Of a DNA stretch of 64,000 bases, positions 21,404 through 32,771 are shown piece by piece. The stretch comes from Onthophagus taurus. Taxonomy: Eukaryota; Arthropoda; Insecta; Coleoptera; Scarabaeidae. Made by a program: the position numbers and the translations under genes. How positions within the stretch are numbered: position 1 is the first letter of the stretch; the number at the start of each line of letters is the position of its first letter. The stretch is taken from the NCBI RefSeq assembly GCF_036711975.1, contig NC_091966.1, positions 23,381,501 through 23,445,500 on the forward strand, in the 5' to 3' direction. The notes under the pieces were generated by a model that made no database searches, was not told the DNA's origin, and was given only the letters and a program-made list of their open reading frames with translations.

Positions 21404-22552
21404 TTACCAAAACGGACACCCTCCAATATAACATTGACATAAATTTTCATTATCAGTAGCTTGCTGTATTAATCTATCAACTTGCATTTCAATCGTTAAA
21501 GTTTCATCAATACTAAAATCATTACCGGTTAATTTATCTTTAACCCTATTAACGATAGCAACCGCTTTTTTATTTTTAACCACTTCCGGTTCAGAACCAT
21601 CCACCATAGCCTCCGGCGATGATAACCCAATTTTATTCATATTAACACTCAACGAATTAACCAAATCTTGTTCTTGCGAAAATCCGGTTGAAATCGAACC
21701 AACATCGTTAGTATTCGATCTATTTAACCGCCCTGTATCGACTAATCTCCAATTTAAAAGTGGGTCATAAACGAAAGCTTCCAAAACGGCCATAACGCTA
21801 TCTTTATTTCTTCTTAAAACGCTCATAACGCTCTCACAAGTTCTTCGGTAAGTTCCTTCGATTCCGGTCACTTCCATCGCGTTTATTAACATTCTTGTTA
21901 ATCGGAAGGGGATTTTTTCGGAAAACTTTTCCCTAGTCATCGCCACTTCGAAGCAATCCCCGAAATCGATGTGTAAAATCTTTCCTGATAATCGATCCAA
22001 CATTAAATTCGATGGATGTCGATCTCCCAATCCCAAAATATACCCGACCATTGACATAACAGCTAACGATCTTGTACAATTCGTCCTTCGATCAAACCAC
22101 ACTTCCGAAGATGGACTTTTTAGCCATAATAAACGTGCTAAATCATCGCCGTGAGTATGCTCGAGAGCTTGTTCGAAAGCCTCGACTTTTTGTATTACGG
22201 TTAAATGATCGTAATCGGGTGCCATTCTCAACACGATTCGATGTTCGATGTTTAATAAAATCTTTTTCTTTTCGCGATAATCTTTGATGAGGGTGTGTAA
22301 TGTATCGCAATGTGGTACCCACCCGATTAAACCGGAATTCGTACTTAATGGAATCACCGCGTAACGTTGTATCGTGAGGTTGCAACGGACTGTGTCGGGA
22401 TCTTTTAATAATAAAGTATTTACAAGGCCGAATATTTGTATTACTCGCTCGTCTTGGCGTAAATCTTCGTGTCCTTTTAAAAGGAACATGTAGTCTTTAC
22501 CGTTTGAACCGCGAATTAATAGTTTTCTTGGACGTTGTTTTGATGTTATGAC
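21404..22552 (-). CDS. Tor: Target of rapamycin (TOR) kinase, last coding exon
   Basis: TOR is the PI3K-related serine/threonine kinase at the core of TORC1 and TORC2, controlling growth in response to nutrients. This exon codes for its C-terminal 382 residues. It starts after an acceptor (tttatag, ending 22553) with [12 protein letters not shown], then [38 protein letters not shown], the catalytic loop [12 protein letters not shown] and the metal-binding [10 protein letters not shown]. After a variable linker comes the FATC end, [12 protein letters not shown], then TAA at 21406-21404. The kinase motifs are intact. The FATC tail has G where TOR proteins normally have W (YIGWCPFW), caused by a GGG codon. 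No other Tor exon was recognised upstream in the window, so either a long intron follows or this is a partial duplicate. Confidence 0.95.
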   Translation of the reverse strand, partial: VITSKQRPRKLLIRGSNGKDYMFLLKGHEDLRQDERVIQIFGLVNTLLLKDPDTVRCNLTIQRYAVIPLSTNSGLIGWVPHCDTLHTLIKDYREKKKILLNIEHRIVLRMAPDYDHLTVIQKVEAFEQALEHTHGDDLARLLWLKSPSSEVWFDRRTNCTRSLAVMSMVGYILGLGDRHPSNLMLDRLSGKILHIDFGDCFEVAMTREKFSEKIPFRLTRMLINAMEVTGIEGTYRRTCESVMSVLRRNKDSVMAVLEAFVYDPLLNWRLVDTGRLNRSNTNDVGSISTGFSQEQDLVNSLSVNMNKIGLSSPEAMVDGSEPEVVKNKKAVAIVNRVKDKLTGNDFSIDETLTIEMQVDRLIQQATDNENLCQCYIGGCPFW

Positions 22553-22639
22553 CTATAAAAAAATTGACAACCTCAATTTATTAAGTTATTAAAAATTAAT
22601 TAAAATTTATCCCATTATACTAAAAATCCCATTATACTA

Positions 22640-24380
22640 CATACTTATTCAGAATTGGACGGAGAACAATTTTTGTTAATAACATTTTGCAAAATATCCG
22701 CTAAGTGTCTCTGTGTACTGGTATGAAAAACCAGTTTTTTAGGTTATATTAATAATTATAGGTTGTATCGGAAAATGTTTCAAATAATATTTGTTCACAA
22801 TTCGATGGAAAATAATTTTTGTTAATAACATTTTTTAAAATATCCGCTAGGTTTCGCTATGTACTGGTATGAAAAACCAGTTTTTTAGGTTATGTTAATA
22901 ATTGTAGGTTGTATCGGAAAATGTTTCAAATAATATTTGTTCAGAATTCGATGGAAAATAATTTTTGTTAATAACATTTTTTTAAATATTCGCTAGGTTT
23001 CGCTATGTACTGCTATGGAAAACCAGTTTTTTAGGTTATGTTCTTAATTATTGGTTGTAGCGGAAAATGTTTTAAATAATACTTGTTCAGAATTGGATGG
23101 AAAATAATTTTTGTTAATAACATTTTTCAAAATATTCGCTAGGTTTCCCTATGTACTGGTATGGAAAACCAGTTTTTTAGGTTATGTTAATAATTGTAGG
23201 TTGTATCGGAAAATGTTTCAAACAATATTTGTTCAGAATTCGATGGAAAATAATTTTTGTTAACAACATTTTTTTAAATATCCGCTAGATTTCGCTGTGT
23301 ACTGGTATAAAAAGCAGTTTTTTAGGTTATGTTCTTAATTATTGGTTGTAGCGGAAAATATTTTAAATAATACTTGTTCAGAATTGGATGGAAAATAATT
23401 TTTGTTAATAACATTTTTCAAAATTTTCGCTAGGTTTCGCTGTATACTGATATCGAAAACCAGTTTTTTAGGTTATGTTCTTAATTATTGTTTGTATCAA
23501 ATAATGTTTCAAATAATACTTATTCAAAATTGGACGGAGAACAATTTTTGTTAATAACATTTTTCAAAATATCCACTAGGTGTCGCTGTGTATTGGTATG
23601 GAAAACCAAGTTTTTTAGGTTATGTTAATAATTATGGATTGTATCGAAAAATGTTTCAAATTATACTTGTTCAGAATTGGATGGAAAACAATTTTTGTTA
23701 ATAAAATTATCCAAAATATCCGCTAGGTATCGTTGTGTATCGGTATGGAAAACCAGTTTTTTTAGGTTATGCCCTTAATTTTTGTTTGTATCGGAAAATG
23801 TTTCAAATAACACTTGTTCAGAATTGGATGGAAAATAATTTTTGTTAATAACATTTTTCAAAATATCCGCTAGGTTTCGCTGTGTACTGATATCGAAAAC
23901 CAGTTTTTTAGGTTATGGTCTTAATTATTGTTTGTATCAAATAATGTTTCAAATAATACTTATTCAGAATTGGATGCAAAACAATTTTTGTTAATAGCAT
24001 TATTCAATATATCCGCTAGGTGTCGCTGTGTAGTAGTATAGAAAACCAATCTTTTTAGGTTATGTTCTTAATTATTGTTTGTATCGGAAAATGTTTCAAG
24101 TAACACTTATTCAGAATTGAACGGAGAACAATTTAGTTAACACTATTTTTTTAAATATCCGCTAGGTGTCGCTGTGTACTGGTATGGAATACCAATTTTT
24201 TTAGGTTATGTTAATAATTATAGGTTGTATCAAAAATTTTTTCTAATAATACTTATTCAGAGGTGGACGAAAAATAATTTTTGTTAATAACATTTTTCAG
24301 AATAACCACTAGGTGTCGCTGTGTACTGGTATCGAAAACCAGTTTTTTTAGTTTATGTTAATAATTATAGGTTGTATCGG
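22640..24380. repeat. 146-bp satellite, array 2 (upstream intron of Tor)
   Basis: About twelve units (near 22677, 22823, 22969, 23115, 23261, 23407, 23553, 23699, 23845, 23991, 24137, 24283) of the same family as 20405-21215. Units nearest the exon are the most uniform; those beyond 23500 diverge. By position it lies in the intron before the last Tor exon. Confidence 0.95.
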
Positions 24381-24384
24381 AAAA

Positions 24385-25180
24385 TAATACTTTAATTAAT
24401 AACTGGTGATTATTCCACAAGGATCCTTCAAGAAATTAATTTTATAGCGAATTTTTAAAGCTTAATCGGCGACAATTGCAAAATTCGAAAAAATTGTCGA
24501 TCATTTCAAAAATTTATTTCTCAAGAACTAAAAGTGATTTTTCAAAACGGCTGTTTGCATTAAAAAGAGGATACCTTAATTAATAATTGGTGATATTTCC
24601 ACAAGGATCCTTCAAGAAATTAATTTTATAGCGAATTTTGAAAATTATCGATGAAATTGCAACATCGAAAATTTTATCAAAACTTCAAATATTGTTTTCT
24701 CAAAAACTAAAAGATATTTTTCAAAACGTGTTGGTTTATTGGAAAGAGGACACTTTTATAAACACTTTGGGAAATTTTCATACTCATATTCCAAGAAATC
24801 GATTTTATAGGAATTATTAAAGTTTAATCGGAGGAAATTGCAAAATTCAGAAAAATTGTCGATTATTTCAAAAATTTATTTCTCAAGAACTAAAAGTGAT
24901 TTTTCAAAACGGCTTTTGCATTAAAAAGAGGATACTTTAATTAATAATTGGTGATATTTCCACAAGGATCCTTTAAAAAATGAATTTTATAGCGAATTTT
25001 GAAAATTATCGATGAAAATTGCAACATCGAAAATTTTATCAAAACTTCAAATATTGTTTTCTCAAAAACTAAAAGTTATTTTTCAAAGTGTTCATTGGAA
25101 AGAGGACACTTTTATTAACACTTTGGGAAATTTTTATACTCATATTCCAAGAAATGAATTTTATACGAATTATTAAAATT
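24385..25180. repeat. ~180-bp satellite, alternating unit types
   Basis: Units start near 24392, 24577, 24757, 24938 and 25112. Type A contains ttaattaataattggtgata; type B contains aacactttgggaaatttt. Shared cores include ccacaaggatcc or its variant, and ttctcaagaactaaaag. It directly follows the 146-bp array. Confidence 0.88.
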
Positions 25181-25570
25181 TAATCTATATAAATATATAT
25201 AAAATATATATATATATATTTATAATATTTCTATCTTATTTAGATAGTTAAATGCATGTTGCCTAAGTTCGCAACGTCTATAATGTCCAGTGTTTCAATT
25301 TCATCATTTTTATTTTTGAGTGTTAATGAACAATTTAAAATATTAGTATAATCTCATGCCCTTTACTGCCGGTATGTACTAATAGTTTTTTGTATTCTTG
25401 TTCAAATTGTAGTGCAGTAGGATTGATACAATACCAACAACGTCGACTAACCGCACTAAAAAAATCCTTAAATAGTTTTGTGACAATTTATAGTTAAATA
25501 TAATTTTTTTTTCTATCGTTAGGAAAACTGTAACCATTTTGAATAATATATTTTTCAGAAAAATAAACTA
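25181..25570. other. AT-rich non-coding stretch
   Basis: Begins with a (ta)n-rich run at about 25190-25220. No gene, RNA or transposon end was recognised. Confidence 0.5.
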
Positions 25571-25573
25571 TAT

Positions 25574-25710
25574 TTTTCAGACTATAAGACGCACCTCAAA
25601 TTTAAAGACGATTTATTGAAAAATATATTTTAATGGTACTTTCGGACCAGAAAACGCACCCAAAATTAAGTCCATTTTTCTATGTAAAAAGGTGCTTATA
25701 GTCTGAAAAC
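25574..25710. mobile_element. Small MITE with gactataag termini
   Basis: The ends read ttttcagactataagacgca and, inverted, ggtgcttatagtctgaaaa. An internal cgcacccaaaatt motif repeats the subterminal word. At about 137 bp it is too short to code. The terminal word resembles widespread Tc1/mariner-type MITEs; the class is an inference. Confidence 0.72.
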
Positions 25711-26462
25711 TACGAAACTACTAAAATGTTAACGTCGCCAAAGCCAAAACACAAATGCGCACACAAGCCTTGTTTACTTAGGAGAGAATTATTCGTTTAT
25801 TAGGGTTCGGTAAACATGGATAAACATTAATCAGGTAAATTTATTTTCAAAGAAACCATAAAAAGATTGGCCTGTTCGGAAATACTCGGTGATCATCGGC
25901 CGGACGGTCCGATCTGAGCGCGTCCGATTCTGGACTGAGTGAAAACGTAAACAAAACACAACGAACCACAGAGTATACAGATGCCGGACTCCGGCTAATA
26001 AATTGGCAATCCTATCTATCCTTGTTCAACAAATGAAAAATTCGTATGGTACTTTCTCTCTCACATAAACTGAAACTGTGTAGATGGCGCAATTGTCGCG
26101 TTACAGTAGTATTTAAACAAGCCAATAGATGGCACCATTTATTTCAAAATTTTTAAGTCGCAAACTGGTAGAGTTAAGAGAAAGCAATAGATGGCGCTAT
26201 GTATTTTAAGTCGTAAATCTGTAAATCCCACAGCTACGTCCAGTTCTGTCAGAACTAACGAACTTTCTGTGTTTTGTTTAATTATTGTGCAGTTTTGCGT
26301 GTTTATCGTTTGATTATTTAAACTACTAAACAAATCTGTATCGTTTGATTATAGATTTGTTTAGCAGCTTATTTGCTTGCATAATTTAGTTTTCCTTAGT
26401 TTTATTGTCATACTTTGTTATCTTAGAATTAGTTGGTTTTTGGTGGTAAAGTAAGGACCAAA
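25711..26462. other. Unassigned stretch with agatggcgc-type motifs
   Basis: Three copies of atagatggc-type words at about 26085-26195 sit in otherwise unremarkable sequence. No exon is supported. Confidence 0.4.
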
Positions 26463-26751
26463 ATGGATAGCATTTGCTACATTTGCGGACGTTCGGTAGA
26501 GAAAGTGGTCAAGTTATTTTGATTTCCATTAAATATCAATAAGTACATTTATAAATTTAGTTAGATACATTTTTTGTACTAAATGAAAATTTACTTTGAT
26601 ATTTTAGACAGCGATTATGGAATGAGTGCCTTGGCGTTCCTGTAGAAAACATATATTCTAGCCGAATGACAATTTGCAATAAACATTTTACAATGGAAAG
26701 TTTTATGTTGAATAGGAATTTTAAAGAACAAAGAGAAACAGATCCGGAGAC
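26463..26751 (+). pseudogene. THAP-type zinc finger remnant
   Basis: An ATG at 26463 begins MDSICYICGRSVEKVVKLF, then an in-frame TGA, then FPLNIN. A plausible intron (gtacat to atattttag, ending near 26608) joins to QRLWNECLGVPVENI and MTICNKHFTMESF. The C..C, the W and the C..H at these spacings match a THAP DNA-binding domain, found in P-element transposases and host regulators. The frame ends at a TAA at about 26752-26754. The TGA and the absence of anything downstream mark it as a remnant. Confidence 0.6.
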
Positions 26752-26759
26752 TTAAGAAG

Positions 26760-27526
26760 AATTATGAAAATAAAACCACATTACTGAGAGATATGTTAAA
26801 CAAACCAGAATATTTTACTCAGGTTTTTAAAGGTAATAATGTTTACTTTCCAATTATCTAATCACGAATTGAGGCAATATGTTTAAGTTTTAGTTGTGAT
26901 CATAGTTAAAGCAATGCAAACCATGATTATGATAAATGATGAACTAAGAACTTAAAACTATGACTAACAATAAGACTAAAACATGTTACATGAATCTTGT
27001 TCCTTTTTGTTTTGTCTTAATTCTGATAAATTTTGCTAGGTTTGTTATTATTTGGCTCACTTTAATTTAAGATTAACTTTAAGTTATAGTAATAATAATA
27101 AAGCATTAATTAAGTTTCAAATATTTTTGCATTTTAATTGATAGGAACAGAAACAAATAAAAAGAAATATTAAAGTTTTATATCAATTGTTAATTCGGAA
27201 ACAATAATTATTTTATAACTAAAACAACATTTTATCACTAATACTGTGTACTTTTAATTTTAGTTGTTGTGTAGTATTTTTTTATTCTGGCTGTCTTAAA
27301 TCTGTTGTTTACAATAACAATTCGTATTCCTAAATTTGTCTAGAAGTTTATTTGACTTATGGAATGCTAGAGTTTTTCATGGGTTTTCCTCTAGCCTTGA
27401 AGCAAATGCTTTACCATTGTACAAAAACGCACCTTTTTGCCATGAAAACGATTAAATATTTAAAAATTTATATTTCTTCTTCTGAAGTTTGCATTTTTAT
27501 TTAATAATATTTTATTGATCATAATT
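26760..27526. other. Unassigned AT-rich stretch
   Basis: No motif beyond general AT-richness. Near 27427 the words aacgcacctttttg resemble the termini of the MITE at 25574. Confidence 0.4.
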
Positions 27527-30500
27527 CAAGATTAGGAGTCTCTCTTAAAAATCGATGATTTTTTTTTTAATCGATAGGAAATGAGTCAAAAGAGGCGTAA
27601 ATGATAAAAAAAAGTGCGGAAAAGTGTAGTACTTACCGAAAAATCACTTTAAAGTTGCGATTTGACGTTTCTTTTTGGAAGTTCAAAGCAATGTTAAAAT
27701 TGCATTTTCGTATTAAATCCTAACCTGAAATTGTTTAATTTATACCCACGCACAAAATAAAAAGTTATTTTCACTAAACTTGTTGAGATTACAACATATT
27801 TTCGGATGAAAACCTTGTTTCTTAGGCTATCGATGCAGAACGACAATTAAATGTCGTTAGATAGAATTGTTTCTACCAAATGTGTATTAATAGACTTTGT
27901 GTTAATAGATTGTGTATCAATTGATCTGTCAAATGACTGAAAGCTGAAATATCTTTATGTTGTAAATATAAATGATAAATAAGTATAGTAGCTTATTTAA
28001 TAGTAGTTTAGTTAAATTAAAATAGTTATTAAAAAAGACATGCTTACAAAATAAAAATAAATAAATAATCCGTGTGACGATAGCAACAAACTGTGTATTT
28101 AACCAAATGACAATTACAACTGACAACACAAGCAATGTTAACCATGTATTTTCTCGTATTAAATCCTAACCTCAAATTGTTTAATTTATACCCACGCACT
28201 AAATAAAAAGTTATTTTCACTAAACTTGTTGAGATTGCAACATAATTATTCATAATGATACCTATGTGAAGTTAGCCCCCAATTAAACAGAATTTTACAT
28301 GTATAGTATTTTAATTATAACATGAGAACCAGTGAACCGATTTCGATAAACAATGTCTCATTCGAAAGCTTAATCCTTGACCAATACGAAAGTGGAAATG
28401 CCCGATTGACGATAGCAACAAACTTTTATCCGCAATTTCCTATCTATTTTATTAGCTGATATCTTTCGTATTGTTAGATATAGCAGACCACTAAATGCAC
28501 CATATGAAAGCTTGATTCTTTCTTTATGAAATCGTCGGTCCTCGTTTGCAGATATGTTAATATTAAAATCAATAAAAGATGAAGAACACCGCTCTGTACG
28601 TAAAATAGCTTAATATTACCAAACTTCAAGCCCTTGTGCAATTGTTATCAAACCGAATTTTAAAAAACTGTGTTCACAATCAGAAAGAACTCTTCTTCAA
28701 ATATCTTAATCCGGGTTTTTGTCGGTCAATATCTATTAGCATCATGGTTAAATCACCTTTAATATACATCTCTATATACAGAAACGTTTAATTGCTCTAC
28801 CTCTAAACAACTTTCTTACATATTTGATATGAGGAAAACTATAGAAGTATATCATGAAGTTATAGACTTAGTTATAGACACAAGGACGTTTTTGGTCAAA
28901 AAATTACCAAATTCACACGTTTTAGCTACTTTTGAACATTGTTGGGATCAATAACTTTCTTATATCACCAGGAAAAAACTTTATAACCAAGCAGCGATAG
29001 CCGCGTATTATACTTACACCATTAGAAAGACCAGAAAATTGTAGATAAGATAGATCTATACTTCTATAGTTTTCCCCCTATCAAATAAGAAATTTGTTTA
29101 AAGGAATAGTAATTAAACGTTTTTGCGTGTAGGGATGTATATTAAGGGCGATTTAAGCATGACGCCGATAGACATTTACCAACGAAAACCCGGGTTAAGA
29201 TAATTTAAAGAGCGCTCTTTCCGAGTGTGATAATAGTTTTTTAAAATTCGGTTTGATAACAATTGCACAAAGGCTTGAAGTTTGGTAATTTTAAGCTATT
29301 TAATCTAAGTACAGAGCCACCGCTTTGTAGTTTAAGTACAGATTGATCTTAGTATTAACTTATCGACAGACAAAGACCGGTTTTAGATAGAGAAAGAATC
29401 TCTAATTATTATCTCGAATTATCTCTAATAATAAGAAAGATATCAGCTAAGAAAGTAGATAAAAAATTACAGATACAAGTTTGTTGCTGGAAAGTTTATT
29501 GCTATCGGACAAATGTGGAGGAGGCTGAAAACTAGAATTCGTAAACATAAAACTAAAGCAAATTCCAACATTTCTAAGCACCACATAAAGACTGAACATA
29601 ATATAAATTATGGAGGAGTTGAGCTTTTACATTCGTGTAACAAATTATAAAAATAATAATAACTATCTACTTATGAATGAACAAGTTCAACTTTTCCAGA
29701 AACCCATCTTCGTATAATTTTACAATATACATGTTGCTTAAAAATCGTCAATCTTGCTTTTATCGATGTAATATCGCCCAAATAAGAATTTTGTGTAGAA
29801 ATTAGATTTTGAGTTAGAACATACAAAAAAAAAACAAACATTATAAACATTTCAAACAGTCTATGTAACGACAGGCACTTAATCATTATGACCTATGCGA
29901 AGTTAGCTCCAAATTTTTCTAGCTCCCAATTAGATAGGATTTTACATGTATAGTATTTTGATTATAACAAGAAAACCAGTCAACCGATTTCGATAATCAA
30001 AATCTCATTCGAAAGCTTAATCTTTGGCCAATACGAAAGTGGAAATGCCCGACTCGAAATCTCTCGCGGGGTCATTTCAATGGCTGTACGCACATAATTA
30101 ATAAATTTTGAAATCGGGCATTTCCACCTTCGCATTCATTGCAGATCATACTTTCTACCGCGATTTTGATGACTAAAATTGGTCAATTAGTTACGGAGAT
30201 AATTGATGTGTTTAATTAATTCGTTTGTTGTGTTTTAATCAAAATCCTTAAATATTTCGAATCGGGCATTTCGACAACAGCATTCAGCCAGACACAAACT
30301 TTCGATTGAGATATAAAACATTAAAATCCGTCAAACTGTTCTTTAATTATAGTCGATTTAGTTTAAATTAATTTTTTTATATTGGGGACTATACTTTTGA
30401 GCGTTCACAAGTGCATAAACAACGAGCCGAAGACGGTGTCATTCCGAGGGCTGTATAAAGTTAGCGGGAGAGAATTGAAATCGAACATTTTGTGATTTCG

Positions 30501-31554
30501 ATAGAAGACACTATGACGAATCGAGTGACGTATAGATCTTGATCATCGGGTACATTGTTTACGAGTTATCACCACTTAAAGAAGGTCAATTTTGTGTTAT
30601 TTTCGTGTATCTTCGCATTATTTTGGCGTTTTAGCGAAATTCGAAAGAGTTTTCAAATCGGGCATTTAAACTTTCGTATTGGCCAAAGATTAAGCTTTCG
30701 AATGAGACATTGTTTATCGAAATCGGTTCACTGGTTCTCATGTTATAATCAAAATACTATACATGTAAAATGCTATTTAATTGGGGGCTAACTTCACATA
30801 GGTGTCATTATGAATAATTATGTTGTAATCTCAACAAGTTTAGTGAAAATAACTTTTTATTTTGTGCGTGGGTATAAATTAAACAATTTGAGGTTAGGAT
30901 TTAATACGAAAATACATGGTTAACATTGCTTGTGTTGTCAGTTGTAGGTAATTGTCATTTGGTTAAATGCACAGTTTGTTGCCATCGTCACACGGGTCAT
31001 TTTTTTATTATTATTTTGTAACGTCTTGTTTAATATTAATTTTTAATTAATTAACTATTTTAACTTAAGTAAGGTACTATTAAATAAGCTATTATACTTA
31101 TTTATCATTTATATTTACAATATAAAGATATTTCAGTCGTTTGACATATCAATTGATACACAATCTATTAACATAAAGTCTATTAGCACACATTTGGTAG
31201 AAACAATTCTATCTAACGACAGGTAATTGTCGTTATGCTTTGATAGCCTAAGAAATAAGGTTTTCATCCGAAAATATGTTGTAATCTCAACAAGTTTAGT
31301 GAAAATAAGTTTTTATTTAGTGCGTGGGTATAAATTAAACAATTTGAGGTTAGGATTTAATACGAAAATGCATATTTAACATTGCTTTTAACTTCCAAAA
31401 CAAAACGTCAAATCGCAACTTTAAAGAGATTTTTCGGTAAGTACTACACTTTTCCGCATTTTTTTTTTATCATTTACGCTTCTTTTGACTCATTTCCTAT
31501 CGATTAAAAAAAAAATCATCGATTTTTAAGAGAGACTCCTAATCTTGATATATG
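27526..31554. mobile_element. 4-kb foldback transposon with ~880-bp inverted arms
   Basis: The left arm (about 27526-28406) and right arm (about 30655-31554) are inverted copies, both starting tcaagattaggagtctctct from the outside. Shared inner words include acccacgcac, gttgagattacaacat and tttcgataaacaatgtctc. A further partial copy in the arm's own sense lies at about 29890-30060. No transposase was found. Single-base and small indel differences show that the arms have aged. Confidence 0.85.
28407..29500. mobile_element. Inner foldback element nested in the 4-kb one
   Basis: A second palindrome sits inside the first. The outer words gatagcaacaaac (left) and gtttgttgctgg (right) pair, as do agctgatatctttc with gaaagatatcagct and caaacttcaagccc with ggcttgaagtttgg, with a centre near 28960. 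The arms are about 500 bp and moderately diverged. No coding content was found. Confidence 0.75.
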
Positions 31555-31668
31555 CCGTTTTTTTTAATAACAAGTCCAAAAAAATCACTGCTTTCATCTT
31601 AAAACTTGTTCAAGTTTTGAGATGACAATTTTTGATTTTTTGGAACTTATTATTAAAAAAAATTTAAA
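31555..31668. mobile_element. Small palindromic MITE
   Basis: tttttaataacaagtccaaa on the left pairs with ttggaacttattattaaaaa on the right, with a second partly paired inner segment. It abuts the foldback transposon. Confidence 0.6.
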
Positions 31669-32020
31669 GAGTAATGAGATTTTTATTTAAACGAGCATTC
31701 AAATTCCCGCTCGTATTTATCGATCGACTACACTACCGCCATCTACACAGTTTCAATTCTCTAGAGAGAGATAGAATATTAGGTCCAAATGAGAGCGGTA
31801 TAAGTTAAGCATCTGGTCATCTGTGGTTGTTTTGTTCTCCATTTTAACGTGTCTAATTTTACTGCATTTTTAACTATTTTTGGCGAGTTTTATGTAACTT
31901 TTTACTTTTCGATTAGTAGTGTGTTTAATGTAGTGTATCTCTGGGATTTATTTATTTACCAAAAGAACGCGTAATTATTTGTTAAAGAAGCGAAATCAAA
32001 ACTTATTATTGACAATTAGA
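31669..32020. other. Unassigned stretch upstream of the ribozyme motif
   Basis: Non-coding. It includes cgccatctacacagtttcaa, which resembles in reverse complement a segment near 26065-26085, so it is probably old repeat sequence. Confidence 0.4.
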
Positions 32021-32023
32021 CGT

Positions 32024-32067
32024 GGTGCCTGATGACGGTTTAATAACCGAAACAAATTTGTAGCACC
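32024..32067 (+). ncRNA. Type I hammerhead ribozyme motif
   Basis: All conserved core parts are present and in order: stem I strand GGTGC (32024-32028), core CTGATGA (32029-32035), stem II GGTT/AACC (32037-32040 with 32045-32048) with loop TAAT and a C-G pair at its base, core GAAA (32049-32052), and a 3-bp stem III ACA/TGT (32052-32054 with 32059-32061) closed by AATT. Then comes the GTA cleavage triplet ending at 32062 and the second stem I strand GCACC (32063-32067). Minimal type I hammerheads with tiny stem III are known from Penelope-like retroelements. No reverse transcriptase was seen nearby, so it is either a fragment or an independent short element. Confidence 0.7.
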
Positions 32068-32227
32068 GATGATTAAAAATAAAATATCATCTTTCAAAGG
32101 AAATATTGTTTTCTCAATACATATAATTAATATTATAAAGATGAACCTGGAGGTGAATATCGCTAATCAAAATGTAAGTCTCTTAATTGATTGCTGGAAT
32201 TTTGTGTAATGTTCCCTTAATTCGTTG

Positions 32228-32295
32228 TAGCGTATCCTGACGAAGATAAGAATATATTTATCGAAAGCTAAGCTGTAAGTTGTACAACCAGTACT
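32228..32295 (+). ncRNA. Degenerate hammerhead-like motif
   Basis: CTGACGA (32237-32243) is followed by stem II GATAA/TTATC (32245-32249 with 32258-32262), GAAA (32263-32266) and stem III AGC/GCT (32266-32268 with 32272-32274). The next base is G where a cleavable hammerhead needs A, C or T, so it is probably inactive. It lies about 200 bp after the better motif, in the same orientation. Confidence 0.4.
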
Positions 32296-32299
32296 TCCA

Positions 32300-32771
32300 C
32301 CCTCTTTTTTTATCTAACCTTACAAAATTACAATTGCCAGTTATTACATTTTTGAATACTAGTCGATATTGACACTTGTTCAATGTTTGTGTTCTCTTTG
32401 ATATTGACACAAAAATTCGGTTTTAGTTATTTCTTTACAGGGATTATTAAATTTTATAAATTTATTTTCCTTAACGGCGATAAATCTAAGTAGTACCTCC
32501 TCCTCGAACCTGCGTTCTAGGAGGAGCTTCTTGAATCGGTGATTCTTTTAGGGGTCGGAGGAGATTCGATGAGGAGAGGAGGAGGTCAATTAACTTGAGA
32601 CGAAATTATTAAAAATTCATTTTTATTTATTTGGGTCATGTTATTTTGAGAAAGTTATTAAAAATTTATTTATTGTGTTTCTAAAGCACAAATCGATGCG
32701 AAATGTACCAAACACATAATTATTATTAATCAATTAATTAATTTGCTTATATATTTAATTATTTCTTTTAG
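32300..32771. other. Non-coding stretch, probably GPCR intron or upstream sequence
   Basis: Contains a short GA-rich/CT-rich inverted segment (ctcctcctcg and gaggaggag, 32499-32586). No exon coding for TM1 of the downstream receptor was recognised here. Confidence 0.45.

Noticed and set aside
22072-22385. Open frames overlapping the Tor exon in other frames
   Set aside because: The Tor kinase motifs in the main frame explain the sequence.
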